Source: Sphaerolaimus hirsutus (taxonomy: Eukaryota; Nematoda; Chromadorea; Monhysterida; Sphaerolaimidae). From it: a stretch of 64,000 bases of DNA. The DNA is taken from positions 808,701-872,700 of the forward strand of contig OZ038450.1 of NCBI GenBank assembly GCA_964036195.1, in the 5' to 3' direction. The notes below the pieces were generated by a model. The model was not told the origin of the DNA. It saw only the letters and a list, made by a program, of their open reading frames with translations, and made no database searches. The position numbers and the translations under genes were made by a program. This document shows positions 46,101 to 52,745 of this stretch, piece after piece; the stretch's first letter is position 1; each line of letters begins with the position of its first letter.

Positions 46101-47748
46101 ACAGACAAACAGATTGCAAACCGACCAGATCGTCAGTGGGCTGTCTAAGGAAGTAGGGCATTCTGAAGGCGCCGGCCTTCTGTATCACTTGGCTGCCCTG
46201 CTCGCCCGACAGAGTCACGCTGCCGAACAGCATCGTGTTGTCCACCGATTGGTTGGCGAAGCGCTGCGAGTGCACCCACGTGAGGCTTGTGCAACGTTTG
46301 ACCGCGCCTTTCGCGTGCTCATAGCTCCGCATTGGATGTGCAAGCAATGGCGCCACGGCGTCGCTGGCTTTTTGATAGCGTCACTGGCCCTACACACACC
46401 AGTTACAATCACATCGGGTGTCAACTGAGCCGACTGGTTTCCATTCAAGTTAATGTTGATGCATTGCGAAACCATGTTATTTGCAGGTAAGTAGGTTCCA
46501 ATATTTATTCGTTTTCAATATTTTTATGTGCGCTTGACAATTGTCCCGCGACCAGCAACTAAAATCTGAATTGACATGTAAAGCAGTTGACAGACACCCA
46601 ACGTGCGCAGCGCCAATGTGCTATTTTTGTTCCGCTTTTCCATCACAAGGCTGCAATCACTGCTCTGCCCCCCCCCCCCCCCCGCTGACCTGCACCGGGT
46701 AGTGCAGGAAGTAGCGCACTGCGTTGATTGGCTCGGAGGAGTTGAGCAGGAAGAGGATGGGGTGCTGGGCGCACGTGCCCGTGGCCGGCTCCACGTGGCA
46801 CAGCTCGCTGAAGCCCAGCGGCCGGCCCGGCGTCTGTTCTGGCTCGGGGCTGGCCGCATCCGCTCGCACCTGCGCGGGGTATTCAAGTTGTTTGCTTGCA
46901 TGCGCGAGATGTTGGTCGGTTTTTGGGTTCTCGTTGGGTGAAGCTACGCAAATTAGTACACCATCGAGATTTGGGAAACTCACAAATGTGTTTTGAACAC
47001 TTTCGAGTTTACCATAAATTTTATTCCATGTTCCACTCGCTAAATTCTTTACAACTCCGTTTTCCGTAAGATAATTTTCGACTCCCTAATGTGCATTTCA
47101 GTCTGCACATGTACAGATTTCAATGGGAACACTGGGCACCAGCGTCCCCAGTTAGCCGACCTTGATGTTCATGATCCTGTTGTGCAGGTCGCCGGCCACG
47201 AGCAGCGGGTAGTTGCGCAGCACGTTCGCCTGCTCGCTCAGGTCCTCGATGACCACGTAGGCGAACGTGGCGCCGAACATGTCGTAGTTGTCGCGGAAGG
47301 CCGACTTGGGCGGGAACAGCGCCGCCAGCTCCTTCAGGTCGCCCACCGCCTGCGCGTCGCCCGCTTTGCCACACTCGCGACGCAAACGAACACCACCGTG
47401 AAGCGTGTGCAAGCGGCCTTTGTGAAGACACTTTCACGCGCTTCCACACGCTTCATGAGATTTGTGGTCAAATGTCTTCCGCACACTTCACCTCGCGTAG
47501 GGTTACTCGCCACTCGTCAGGGGGGTGTTTGAGTTTGGATGGGAACCAGTCCAGAAGAGCTCAATTCACCGAAGCGCAAGTGCAAACGGACCTGCATGTC
47601 GTCGGGCAGGAACAAGGTGAGCTTGTCGCCGTTCTGCACCGCCTGCTGGTGGATGTGGTCCAGGTTGGAGGCGAACACGAAGCCGAGCGCCAGGGCCACC
47701 AGCGCAGGCACCACGGCGAACGGCAGCGGGCACCGCGCAACCAGCCCG
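14195..47748 (-). CDS. Patched-related (PTR/PTCHD-like) RND transmembrane protein, 26 exons found, 5' end missing
   Basis: Exons in transcript order: 47748-47592, 47349-47161, 46869-46690, 46263-46126, 45956-45786, 45384-45213, 44090-43911, 43581-43426, 43174-42989, 42617-42353, 41189-40960, 40651-40480, 39824-39695, 39269-39155, 39006-38809, 38369-38210, 37983-37766, 36983-36797, 36607-36504, 28838-28571, 19527-19314, 17815-17700, 16110-16041, 15962-15893, 15322-15180, 14509-14195. All phases match and the joined 4504 nt stay open to a stop, about 1500 residues. Residues 1-880 have the Patched-related order: TM1, first extracellular loop, sterol-sensing-domain helices, second loop, second helix bundle. 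The last 620-630 residues are a hydrophilic, probably cytoplasmic tail. RND relatives of Patched move sterols or lipophilic molecules or act in Hedgehog-type signalling; the cargo here is unknown. The initiator Met and preceding exon(s) are missing because exon 1 begins in phase 2. The core is secure; exon 21 is the weakest. Confidence 0.85.
16172..17047. mobile_element. Family A MITE (TATTACC type) containing a nested copy
   Basis: Outer ends ACCGTATTACCTCGAAATAC and its inverse at 17047. Interrupted at 16364/16814 by the nested element 16365-16813. It sits just upstream (in transcript order) of Patched-related exon 23, inside a family B element whose left end is at about 16124. Confidence 0.75.
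16365..16813. mobile_element. Nested family A MITE (TATTTCC type)
   Basis: ACCGTATTTCCTCGAAATAC to TTTCGAGGAAATACGGT, 449 bp. The target is known from related unbroken sequence at 22478-22500 and, inverted, at about 25935-25975: the interruption falls exactly at a TA. Confidence 0.82.
17255..17560. mobile_element. Family A MITE, left part
   Basis: CTATATTTCCTCGAAATACC and internal CGTAGACAGACGTTGAAAAA-type sequence shared with other copies. The right end is missing before exon 22. Confidence 0.5.
17571..17699 (-). mobile_element. Diverged introner-like element after the exon 22 donor
   Basis: On the minus strand, beginning at the donor: GTCAGTCCAGGTGCTACTCA, then TTGTAAATTGTCAAAAG, the inverted pair around ACATACGTTTGCTATTTTCC, and GACACTTTGTGATGCC. 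The sub-repeats and the order match the intact copies. Confidence 0.5.
17700..17815 (-). CDS. Patched-related exon 22: tail segment
   Basis: Acceptor CATCTCGCAG|TGC (phase 0) and donor GGAACAG|GTCAGT (phase 2). It encodes [20 protein letters not shown] and ends [10 protein letters not shown]. All three frames are open over 116 bp. This frame was chosen because it enters exon 23 correctly. The donor is followed at once by half of an introner-like element. Confidence 0.55.
17958..18397. mobile_element. Family A MITE (TATATCCTCGAATAAGACC type)
   Basis: ACCGTATATCCTCGAATAAG at the left and TTATTCGAGGATATACGGT at the right: both ends carry the same changes from the TATTTCC type. Confidence 0.75.
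18533..19029. mobile_element. Family B MITE with a GGTGTCAA element nested in it
   Basis: Left CATAGTTGTTCAAACGTATT, right ATGACAACTCTG. At 18831-18923 a 93-bp element, GGTGTCAAATTTCCG to TTTTTGACACCC, interrupts it; a longer TTTCCG-rich relative starts at 53384. Confidence 0.6.
19314..19527 (-). CDS. Patched-related exon 21 (tentative): Arg/His/Cys-rich tail segment
   Basis: Acceptor CACGCGCAG|C (phase 2) and donor CGC|GTCGGT (phase 0); GTCGGT donors are also used by exons 4, 9 and 17 of this gene. It encodes [20 protein letters not shown] and later [11 protein letters not shown]. The GC-rich block is open in more than one frame on both strands, so strand and frame are inferred from phase continuity with exons 20 and 22. 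A second donor 4 bp downstream would break the frame. Confidence 0.42.
19619..19850. mobile_element. PIF/Harbinger-like half element
   Basis: TTAAGCGGCGTTTACACTGC then CCGACAACGAA-type repeats. A matching inverted end lies at 26370-26757 (GTGTAAACGCCGCTTAA). Family relatives are at 29095 and 57317. Confidence 0.5.
20405..21235. repeat. Family B ends and AT-rich repeats
   Basis: A family B right end at 20405-20465, a second copy from about 20510 to 21010 (TAGTTGTTAAAATGTATTTA at the left), then TTTTACATCAAAATTT repeats to 21235. No gene seen between 19851 and 21240. Confidence 0.5.
21240..22125. mobile_element. Palindromic element with GGTCCCGGCC ends and a nested palindrome
   Basis: GGGACCGGGACCCGGCAAAA at the left pairs with TTTTTTGCCGGGTCCCGATC at the right, and GCATGCACAAAATTTTTGCA pairs across the middle. 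A second palindrome, 21533-21846, with ends ACAGTGATCGAAATCCTG and AGGATTTTGATCACT, sits at the centre. A relative lies at 10575-11090. Confidence 0.6.
22343..23692. mobile_element. Cluster of three family A MITEs
   Basis: Copies about 22343-22705, 22710-23163 and 23175-23576 (ACCGTATTTCCTCGAGATAC at the left of the last), with a further G-rich end at 23692. The first contains the uninterrupted GTAGGGTATATTTGGACAT that serves as an empty site for the nested copy at 16365. Confidence 0.65.
24430..25270. repeat. Large inverted repeat
   Basis: CATTCACCGGTTTTGATGCC near 24530 pairs with GGGCATCAAAATCGGCC near 25195; arms of about 400 bp meet near 24890. Its internal text (CAAAATCAGCCCAGAAATGG) is shared with the Tc1-like palindrome at 27299-28560 and the one at 9565-10520, so all three are related. 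The flank 23693-24430 holds repeat motifs only. Confidence 0.6.
25494..26310. mobile_element. Family A MITE with another copy (25727-26153) nested in it
   Basis: Outer left end ACTGTATTTCCTCAAATTAC. Inner copy from ACCGTATTACCTTGAATTAA to TTTCGAGGTAATACGGT. The inner copy carries, inverted, an uninterrupted version of the site hit at 16364. Confidence 0.65.
26900..27235. mobile_element. Family A MITE (TATTTGCTTGAATAATCC type)
   Basis: ACCGTATTTGCTTGAATAAT at the left, TTTCAAGCAAATACGGT at the right. The same subtype occurs at 49837-50152 and in a fragment at 38393-38495. Confidence 0.75.
27299..28560. mobile_element. Tc1/mariner-like non-autonomous palindrome
   Basis: TIR CACTACCGTGCAGAATAGTT at 27299 and its exact inverse ending at 28560, each flanked by TA. 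The left TIR continues GAGACTTTT, as does the right. The end CACTACCGTG is typical of Tc1-like elements. No transposase frame; the arms are inverted repeats. It lies in intron 20 of the Patched-related gene, 11 bp from the exon 20 donor. Confidence 0.75.
28571..28838 (-). CDS. Patched-related exon 20: Arg/Ser-rich tail segment
   Basis: Acceptor GCCCGCAG|AC (phase 1) and donor TCGAG|GTTCGT (phase 2); 88 full codons, with repeated SRR and [12 protein letters not shown] motifs. The phase matches exon 19, 7.7 kb upstream in the transcript. The donor lies 11 bp from the end of a Tc1-like palindrome. The exon is GC-rich and isolated in AT-rich repeats. Other frames are also partly open, so this call rests on splice phase and on composition like that of exon 18. 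Confidence 0.6.
29251..29700. repeat. Inverted repeat at the start of the satellite block
   Basis: CTAGCAGGATTCTCTCCGAC at about 29252 pairs with GGAGAGAATCCTGCTATAG ending near 29700, and GGTTCTCTACAATT pairs with AATTGTAGAGAACC. A small hairpin, CGACCTTCGGTCG, is in the left arm. Confidence 0.65.
29700..30650. repeat. Satellite of about 30-bp units (GGACCCCCCAAAAATGGCAC)
   Basis: Around 28-33 bp per unit, GGACCCCCCAAAAATGGCAC then CCCCTGGG, about 30 units. A direct duplication of about 361 bp (29663 and 30024 onward) includes the flanking ACAAAACCCAACTGAAGG. Long open frames on both strands are only the repeat being read through. Confidence 0.85.
30750..33540. repeat. Satellite of about 117-bp units with higher-order structure
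   Basis: The unit contains AAATCAGTGCAATCAGAAAC, CATCATTTCACAAATTGAAA, and GGTTATGGTAATGTAGTGTC. Over 20 units are seen. A block of about 465 bp (four units) repeats at 31855 and 32320 with the same unit-specific changes, which shows a higher-order array. It ends in CCCATAAACTCAGCCCC-type decayed units near 33700. Confidence 0.85.
34251..34942. mobile_element. Family D palindromic MITE, copy 3
   Basis: ATGCTGCTATTACAGCTCGG at the left, GAGCGGTAATCGCAGCAT at the right. Contains an insertion-like stretch around 34600-34720 without coding support. Confidence 0.6.
35033..36166. mobile_element. Family B element halves enclosing an introner-like and a family A copy
   Basis: Left half AAAACGTATTTACGTTTACC at 35040, right half ending CAGTATTTGCACAACTCTGG. 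Between them: introner-like 35439-35640 and family A 35718-35982 (ACCGTATTTCCTTGAATTAC to GAGGAAATACGGT). Next to it, 36175-36402 is a TIR element with ATGGCAAACCCTC and GTTTGCCATCGT ends. Confidence 0.55.
35439..35640 (-). mobile_element. Introner-like palindrome in intron 19
   Basis: On the minus strand from CTGGTGATTCTGGGGGAG and TCCCAGACCCTGTAAAATG to ACAGAGTCTGGGATTGGCACC then AG. It has the same termini as the intronic copies. It lies between two halves of a family B element (about 35033-35180 and 36005-36166) and is not bordered by convincing exons. Confidence 0.6.
36504..38369 (-). CDS. Patched-related exons 16-19: proximal cytoplasmic tail
   Basis: Exon 16 (38210-38369) starts with a Gly/Ala run and has [20 protein letters not shown]. 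Exon 17 (37766-37983) has [14 protein letters not shown] and [14 protein letters not shown]. Exon 18 (36797-36983) has [20 protein letters not shown]. Exon 19 (36504-36607) has [20 protein letters not shown] and [14 protein letters not shown]. No known domain was recognised; the segment is polar, and rich in Arg, Ser and Gln. The intron between exons 18 and 19 is the introner-like element described separately. Confidence 0.75.
36608..36796 (-). mobile_element. Introner-like element forming intron 18 of the Patched-related gene
   Basis: Read on the minus strand, the 189-bp intron begins GTGCCACTCCCAGACACTGT and ends GGCCCTGGGAGTGCCTCC followed by AG. The two ends are inverted copies and the whole intron is a palindrome built from TGTCATGCAAAGTG-like sub-repeats around a centre near AAACGTTTG. 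AG lies directly before and after the element. Nothing of the intron is left over outside the element, so the intron and the insertion are the same object. Confidence 0.78.
37095..37510. mobile_element. Family A MITE in intron 17
   Basis: TTTTCCTCGAAATACCCCCC at the left and TATTTCGAGGAAATGCGGT at the right; internal sequence shared with 22343-22705 in inverse. Confidence 0.6.
38393..38495. mobile_element. Family A MITE fragment in intron 15
   Basis: G-rich arm and TTATTCAAGCAAATACGGT. It abuts the acceptor side of exon 16, leaving about 24 bp between them. Confidence 0.55.
38809..39824 (-). CDS. Patched-related exons 13-15: TM9-TM12 with GFSVD motif
   Basis: Exon 13 has [19 protein letters not shown], the GxxxD proton-relay motif of RND proteins in its typical Patched-related form, then MTYHFL. 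Exon 14 has [20 protein letters not shown]. Exon 15 has [20 protein letters not shown] then [13 protein letters not shown], the final helices. Exon 15 runs on into [19 protein letters not shown], where the tail begins. Confidence 0.85.
39575..39659. mobile_element. Family A MITE fragment in intron 13
   Basis: C-rich run, TTCCACTCTGAAAAAATTAA and right end GGGGAAATACGGT, 35 bp from the exon 13 donor. Confidence 0.5.
39973..40067. mobile_element. Mariner-like mini-MITE in intron 12
   Basis: 95 bp. TIR TTAGGTTGGAAAGAAAGTTC then TGTC at the left, GACAGAACTTTCTTTCCAGC then CTAA at the right, flanked by TA. TTAGGTTG is a common mariner start. A second copy is at 42700-42788. Confidence 0.75.
40079..40397. 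mobile_element. Family D palindromic MITE, copy 4
   Basis: CTGCGATTAGAGCTCAGGCG at the left, GAGCTGTAATCGCAGCAG at the right. It lies 11 bp from the mariner-like mini-MITE, in intron 12. Confidence 0.65.
40480..43174 (-). CDS. Patched-related exons 9-12: TM7, second extracellular loop, TM8
   Basis: Exon 9 runs from a Gly/Arg-rich linker into [20 protein letters not shown] and helix [11 protein letters not shown]. Exon 10 continues [20 protein letters not shown] with DSYL, the family's iGL...dSyl signature, then a long loop. Exon 11 has the loop segment with [16 protein letters not shown]. Exon 12 has [16 protein letters not shown] and helix [20 protein letters not shown]. Phases are 1, 2, 1, 2. 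Intron 10 (41190-42352) holds a family A MITE with a large hairpin; a mariner-like MITE lies in intron 9 (42618-42988). Confidence 0.83.
41542..42162. mobile_element. Family A MITE (TATATCC type) with a central hairpin insert, intron 10
   Basis: ACTGTATATCCTTGAATAAG at the left, TTCAAGGATATACGGT at the right. At its centre, 41671-41977 is a near-perfect inverted repeat. Confidence 0.7.
41671..41977. repeat. Near-perfect inverted repeat, about 150-bp arms
   Basis: AACTGCCAGTCAATATAAAC at the left pairs with GTTTATATTGACCGGCAGTT reading inward from the right (one or two mismatches). The arms include GGATAGCCCTAACATTTGTC and CGCACCCCCGGGGGGACCCC. The loop is about 10 bp near 41822. Confidence 0.85.
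42700..42788. mobile_element. Mariner-like mini-MITE, second copy, intron 9
   Basis: TTAGGTTGGAAAGAAAGTTC to AACTTTCTTTCCAACCA, about 89 bp, sharing GCTTTTATGCTCCGCTCCGC with the copy at 39973. Confidence 0.75.
43426..45956 (-). CDS. Patched-related exons 5-8: sterol-sensing-domain helices
   Basis: Exon 5 has [19 protein letters not shown] and a helix ending LLFIVLV. Exon 6 continues [20 protein letters not shown] and ends MPFLIM. Exon 7 opens [14 protein letters not shown], then [20 protein letters not shown]. Exon 8 has [20 protein letters not shown] and then a hydrophilic segment. This is the family's TM2-TM6 block. In the helix IV GxxxD motif, the Gly is read as Ser (S-I-S-V-D) from a codon split across intron 6, so that residue depends on the donor chosen (T|GTAGGT at 45212). 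Intron 6 (44091-45212) contains an introner-like element and a family D palindrome. Confidence 0.83.
44252..44742. mobile_element. Family D palindromic MITE, copy 2, intron 6
   Basis: GAGCGATTACAGCTCGGGCG at the left, GAGCTGTAATCGTAGCATA at the right. Nearly identical over its whole length to 8229-8722. Confidence 0.75.
45021..45212 (-). mobile_element. Introner-like palindrome beside the intron 6 donor
   Basis: On the minus strand it starts at the exon 6 donor with GTAGGTGGGGGGGGGG, then GTCCCAGACCCTAAAAT, and ends CAGGGTTTGGAATTTGCACC. The centre AACGTACGTT lies between inverted arms. The intron continues about 930 bp further, with a family D palindrome, so this copy makes only the first part of the intron. 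Confidence 0.65.
45650..45740. mobile_element. Half introner-like element in intron 5
   Basis: It reads TTTACACTTTGCAGGGTCTGGGACTGGAAG on the + strand in two blocks, the right terminus of the element, about 45 bp from the exon 5 donor. CATTTTACATGTCATTTTACG-type sequence at 45425-45460 may be its other end. The part between contains tandem TTTGGATTATGCC repeats (45470-45640). Confidence 0.5.
46126..47748 (-). CDS. Patched-related exons 1-4: TM1 and first extracellular loop
   Basis: Exon 1 encodes [19 protein letters not shown], the first helix after the usual R-x-P entry, then [10 protein letters not shown]. Exon 2 has the E-L-x-x-L-F-P element near its start and ends with IMNIK. Exon 3 carries loop cysteines and ends [11 protein letters not shown]. 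Exon 4 has [10 protein letters not shown] and the AFRMPYFLR segment that precedes TM2 in this family. All internal junctions are phase 0. Introns are 169-426 bp. Intron 1 (47350-47591) contains a GTGAAGTGTGCGGAAG repeat related to the insert at 5225-5490. Confidence 0.83.
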
Positions 47749-47802
47749 CTGCGGGGCAACACCAAACACTGACACGGGGTATTTTATGTGCTGTCGGTGT
47801 GG

Positions 47803-47935
47803 GGCGACACAAGACCCTGTAAAGTGCCTGCCACGTAATATGTACCACCTGTAAAAACCAATTTATGACCAATAAAAGTAAACAAAATTTTACATTTTAC
47901 AAGGCGTTTTATATCACTTTAAACACTTTACATAA
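47803..47935. mobile_element. Introner-like element upstream of Patched-related exon 1
   Basis: Carries AGACCCTGTAAAGTGCC and the inverted ACATTTTACAAGGCGTTTTA with CACTTTAAACACTTTACAT. It ends about 55 bp before the exon 1 acceptor at 47749. This suggests the missing upstream intron also contains such an element. Confidence 0.5.
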
Positions 47936-48484
47936 ACCAATATCAGTATTAGTATCCCAATTGAAAAACTCACGTATATATCGAGAAAAACTGTGCAACA
48001 ATCTTCTGGAACTGACAAATCTGCAGTCGTCGCTTCACCTCCACATCCGCTGCAGTGGAAACCATGGCCCAAATGGCAGCAAATATCAGCCCATCAAATT
48101 ATCAAATATTTCAGGTAAATTATTTTTGTTGTTTTTAGAATGGGAATGTGCACTGTCACGATTTTCGACTGTGACAAGCTGCCCATTGTTTGCCTGATCG
48201 GTTTTTCAAAACGCAAACCTTTTGTCGTTTTTTTCTGAAAACAGTTTCATGCAGAAGTATTTGTCGTGAATGGAAAATGTTACGGAATCACGATTTCAAT
48301 AGCTAATGTAACGGTCGTTCGAGGGTGTATTGTGACATGCAAAGTGTATAAATATTTATTTAATAATGGCTAATTGTCAAGTTCGACTTCCACTCAAAAA
48401 AGTCGGAAATAAACATTTGAAAAGTTTCACAACATGAAAATCTTCATGTATTTACCACATCCGATTTTTTAAAGTACTTCGCAA

Positions 48485-49512
48485 TCAGGGTTGGCAAAAT
48501 CTCAGAAAAGAATAAAAATAAAAATAAAAATAAAATGGAAAATTGAAGAATAAAATAAAATAAAATAAAATGGAAAATTTCAAAATAAAAATAAAAATTG
48601 TATAAAAATTCGAATTTTTGTAAAATTTTTGTAAAATTGTATACAAATTGATATTTTTGTAAAAATTGTATAAAAATTCATATTTTTTGTAAAAATTTTT
48701 TCTGTTGTTTATAGTTCAACCTGTTCATTTGTGGAGCTGGGGCAGTCCAAAGCCATGTAAGGTGTCAAAATGTCATGAAATGGAATGGAAAGTGTCAATT
48801 TTCATGAAAATGTTAAGTAAAGTGTCAATTGTCATGACAAATATAAATTAAATGGAAACTGTTAAGCAAATTGTATCCAAATCTTATCTTTTGTATCCAA
48901 ATCTTGTTGTTTTTGTAACCAAATCTTATGTGAACATTTGGATACAAGAACATAAGATTTGGATACCAAAATATAAGGTTTGTATACCAAAACATAAGAT
49001 TCATATACACAATTTACACTCTGCACAACATTTGTCATGACAATTATGCTTTTCTTGACATTTGAGATGCCAATTGACTCTTTACTACATTTGTCATGAC
49101 AATTGACACTTTGCATGATGTTTTACAAATGCGCCCAGCACACTCCAGTAATTCTTCTACTGAAAATGCAAACCATTCTTATCGATTATTGTAACTTAAC
49201 ACTTGCAACTAGCTAACAATACCTACTGCATGCAACTTTTGCAAAGTAATGGAAAAATTTGTCACACTTTTTTCATGTTTAGGTCTAATTATCACATTTT
49301 TCTGACCTTGCATGCAAGATTCTGATTTTTTGTAAAATTTCTGTAAAATTTTTGTAAAATTTTTGTAAAATGGTCCATTTTATTATTTTATTATTATTTT
49401 GGAATAAAATAAAATAAAATAAAATGAAACAAGAATAAAATTAAAATAAAATACATTTTTATACAATTTTTATACAATTTGTATACAAATGATTTTTATA
49501 AAACCAACCCTG
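48485..49512. mobile_element. Near-complete palindromic element with CAGGGTTGG ends
   Basis: Left CAGGGTTGGCAAAATCTCAG and right CCAACCCTG, with AATAAAATAAAATAAAATGG-type arms and a centre of GTCAATTGTCATGACAAAT repeats. Truncated relatives are at 640-1293 and 53885-54549. The centre shares TGTCAAATGTCATGCAAAGTG-like words with the introner-like family. Confidence 0.65.
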
Positions 49513-51346
49513 TTCGCAATGTATTATATTTAAATATGTTAAAAACCACTTCAGGATTCATTCACCTTCTTTTCCAGAAATCTCTTCCTTCCATTACTCA
49601 ATCTTTTCATTTACGTAAATATGTAAATATGTAGCTATTTCTGTACTACTAGACTGTGCGCGCGTTTGGTGAAAATAGACATTCTAAAAAATTGACAAAT
49701 TCCAATGATCTCATACACTTTTTGCTCGTCCAATTGTGGGTTCAGAAATCGTAAAGTAAAATGTTTTACTTGGACTAAAATGTAAAGAAGCGTTAAGGTA
49801 CTTTCCATCTAAAAAAAAATTTAAAGGAAGTAAATACCATATTTGCTTGAATAGTTGCCTAGGGAATTATTGTTTGACATACTTGTTTAAGGAGGGGGGC
49901 TATTCGAGGGGTAATTATTCACGTGGAGTATTATTTATTCGTCAAACTTTTTAAGCACGTTTCCATCCACTCATTTCATAAAATATGCTTCATTAACAAA
50001 ATAATTTACAATCTTTCTTTGTTCACATAGGATAGAAAAATATTTTCATATGGCTAAGGGCGATTTATTCGCGGTGTATTTTTCTATGCTCGTCTTACAG
50101 ATCATTCAAGAGGGACAAATATTCAAGGGGGAATTTTTCAAGCAGATATAGTTGTTCTCAATTTATATACTGAAGAAGATGCAGCAGAGGACATCGATGC
50201 AGGAGCAACTTCGCATTTTACAAAAAAAATCCAAAAAGCTATGAATAAAAGCAAGAAACTGAAACTGCTAAAAAATGTACATGTATTTAATTGTCGATTT
50301 TTTTGTTGGTATTTTGATATCGCTAGAGGCTGCTTGGAAGAACATATTTACACTCCAGGAAAAATGTCTTTAGCCCTTTGAGGAGGCCAAAGACATTTTT
50401 CAGGAGGCTAAAGATATTTTTCCTGGAGTGTACATACATACAGAAAAATGGGACATTTTCATAAAAGAATTGCGTATTGCATAAAAAATAGTGTGCGTTA
50501 AAAATGTAGTAGAAAAATTTAAGAGCGTATTATAGCAAAAAAAATGACGGAAGATAGAAATGCTCTCTTCACAAAAAGTAGGGTGTGTTGAAGTGGTTCG
50601 GACAACTTTTTACTGTTTTTCGTATACGAATTACAAATCAACAAGAATTCTATTCTACTGCGCGGATTATGGAATTACCCAGGTACATTTATCAAAATGG
50701 TGATACATTTCAGGGCAAAAACAAACAGTGACCTCGGGATCGGGAGCACTTGTGGTTTCGTGTATTTTCTGGATCAATTGTGATAGTGCATTGTAAATCC
50801 AGACAAGTACCACTCCCAGACCACAGTTGTTAAAATGTATTTACATTTAATCGAAAAATACATATACTCAAGTACTTTGTAAATACATGTACATATACAT
50901 TTAAAAAAGCACCCATACTCACCTGTATGTGTAATTTTTAAACGTACACGTGTACAGAATCTTTTTTTTATGTTTCTTAATTTTTTTGTCATTACAATAA
51001 GAAAATCTTGAAGAGAGCATACCATTGTCCAACAAAATACTAAATAATCACTTCAAATGACTCAATTATGTCTTCCAGCGCATTATGTAAGAAAGTAGTA
51101 GCTTTTACAATTCACATGATAATGGTACACACTATAGCATATTTCATGGAGAAGAGAATTTACTTGATTTTGCATTTTCCTAGGAAAAAAGTACTCGATT
51201 TTACATTTTCCTGGAAAAAAGTAATTTACTGTTATGTACTCATGAGTATGGATAAAAATTATTTTTCATTTTCTGTATTTTTGGGTGAGTTAAAAAAGTA
51301 TTATTTTACATATACATATATTTTGATAAAAGTTCAGATAACAAAT
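49513..51346. other. No gene; contains a family A and a family B copy
   Basis: Family A (TATTTGCTTGAATA type) at about 49837-50152, with degraded ends, and family B at 50820-51343 (ACAGTTGTTAAAATGTATTT at the left). A short palindrome around 50345-50435 has TTCCTGGAGTGTAC and its inverse. No coding sequence recognised. Confidence 0.5.
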
Positions 51347-51503
51347 CTCTCCCAGACCATGTAAAATTCCTTGTCAAGTGTAAAATGTCACGCAAATTGC
51401 ATAAAGTAATGTAAAATGCATTGTAAAATGTCAAATTATTTGAAACTGAATGTTTGACATTTGTTACGACATTTTTACATTTTACAGGATCCGGGATTAG
51501 GAA
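51347..51503. mobile_element. Introner-like palindrome, intergenic or in a 5' intron
   Basis: CTCCCAGACCATGTAAAATT at the left and TTTTACAGGATCCGGGATT at the right, with TGTCAAATT and GTTTGACATTTG between them. No exon was seen next to it. Confidence 0.55.
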
Positions 51504-51839
51504 TAGTTACCAGGATACATATCGATAGATGTTTTAAAATTTATCTTGTAAATAATACATGCATGTATATTTACTCTATCAGTAGCACCGTCAGTGTGTC
51601 AAGGGCACAAATCCTGACACGCAGTCTGGTATTTAAATAGATCCTATAAACCTATGGTACTTTAGAGCTCCGCGCATAGAAATATAGACAATAGAAGACA
51701 GTGCGCCCAGAGAAAAACGTTTGACCTTCAAATCCGGTGAACGTTTTCAGTGAAACGTTGCATGTATATTTGAAAATTCAATTTGTTGCTTATTTAGCAT
51801 ATTATCAACAGTTGACGACAAAACAGAGATATTTAGCAA

Positions 51840-52015
51840 GTGGCCGAATTTTTTTGTGCCGCGGCGTTCGAAGTTGCGTCGCACGAGGTGCGCGATGGCC
51901 GGCCGCGCGGCCGCGGCGGCAGCAAAATGAGTCATGGCCATTGACACTTCCTGAATTGTGGGCGGCCCAGGGCGGCTGCGCGGCACACGCCGCACTTGCA
52001 GCGCGGCCGAAATCA
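51840..52015 (-). other. CpG-rich island, possible first exon or promoter of the Patched-related gene
   Basis: A 175-bp GC-rich block stands alone in AT-rich DNA 4.1 kb upstream of Patched-related exon 1. On the minus strand it has an ATG followed by AMTHFAAAAAARPAIAHLV and then RRNFERRG, which resembles the R-x-F-E-x-x-G motif found just before TM1 in Patched-related proteins. No GT donor in the required phase 2 follows, so the exon cannot be completed. It may instead be a promoter or an unrelated exon. Confidence 0.3.
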
Positions 52016-52565
52016 CCACATATTCACATGCTATTTATTGACCAAAAGATGGCGGGAAGATTTATACACCTATGCATATATCTGAACATCGACTGAATAT
52101 GATGCACCTGCGCGGATTTGGATGGTGCAAAACGATTCGTGTCATGCAATTACATGAAGTTTCATCAAGAATATTTTCAGAATATTTTGTGTTAAAAACA
52201 TCCACATAATTTTTGAGAATGATTGCAGAACATCCATCGATTTCACGCCAGAACTGGCTTCGGGGCTGTGATTCTATGCAGACACCTACAGCAGGGGCTA
52301 AATTCAATTACTCCGGACACTTTTCAACGCCATAAGCATGAAATCTAGTAATTTCAAATGTCAATAAAAGAGGCCGACCGAAAAAATGACAGGTGCTGAT
52401 TAATGATTATGCAAACGGAGAAGTAAAAAGTATTGTAGAATTGTGAAGTAAAATTTAAAGTGAGAAGTAGAATAACAAGTGATAAGTGAAATGACAAGTG
52501 AGACGTAAAATAACAAGTGGGATATGTAATGACGAGTGAGAAGTGAAATCAAAAGTAAACTGTTT

Positions 52566-52745
52566 ACCGTATTTCCTCGAAATACCCCCCCCCTCGAAAT
52601 ACCCCCGTCTCGAAATACCCCGCATCAAAATGGCCACTATGAATTCATTAGCCCCCCCCCCTCGAAATACCTCCCTCGTTTAAGCCCCCCTCAAAATTCC
52701 CACTCCGAAACAAAAACCCCCGGGGTTATTTCGAGAAAATGCGGT
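52566..52745. mobile_element. Short family A MITE
   Basis: ACCGTATTTCCTCGAAATAC to TTTCGAGAAAATGCGGT, 180 bp, with internal GGCCACTATGAATTCATTAG shared with other copies. Flanks 52016-52565 and 52746-53383 show no gene. Confidence 0.65.
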
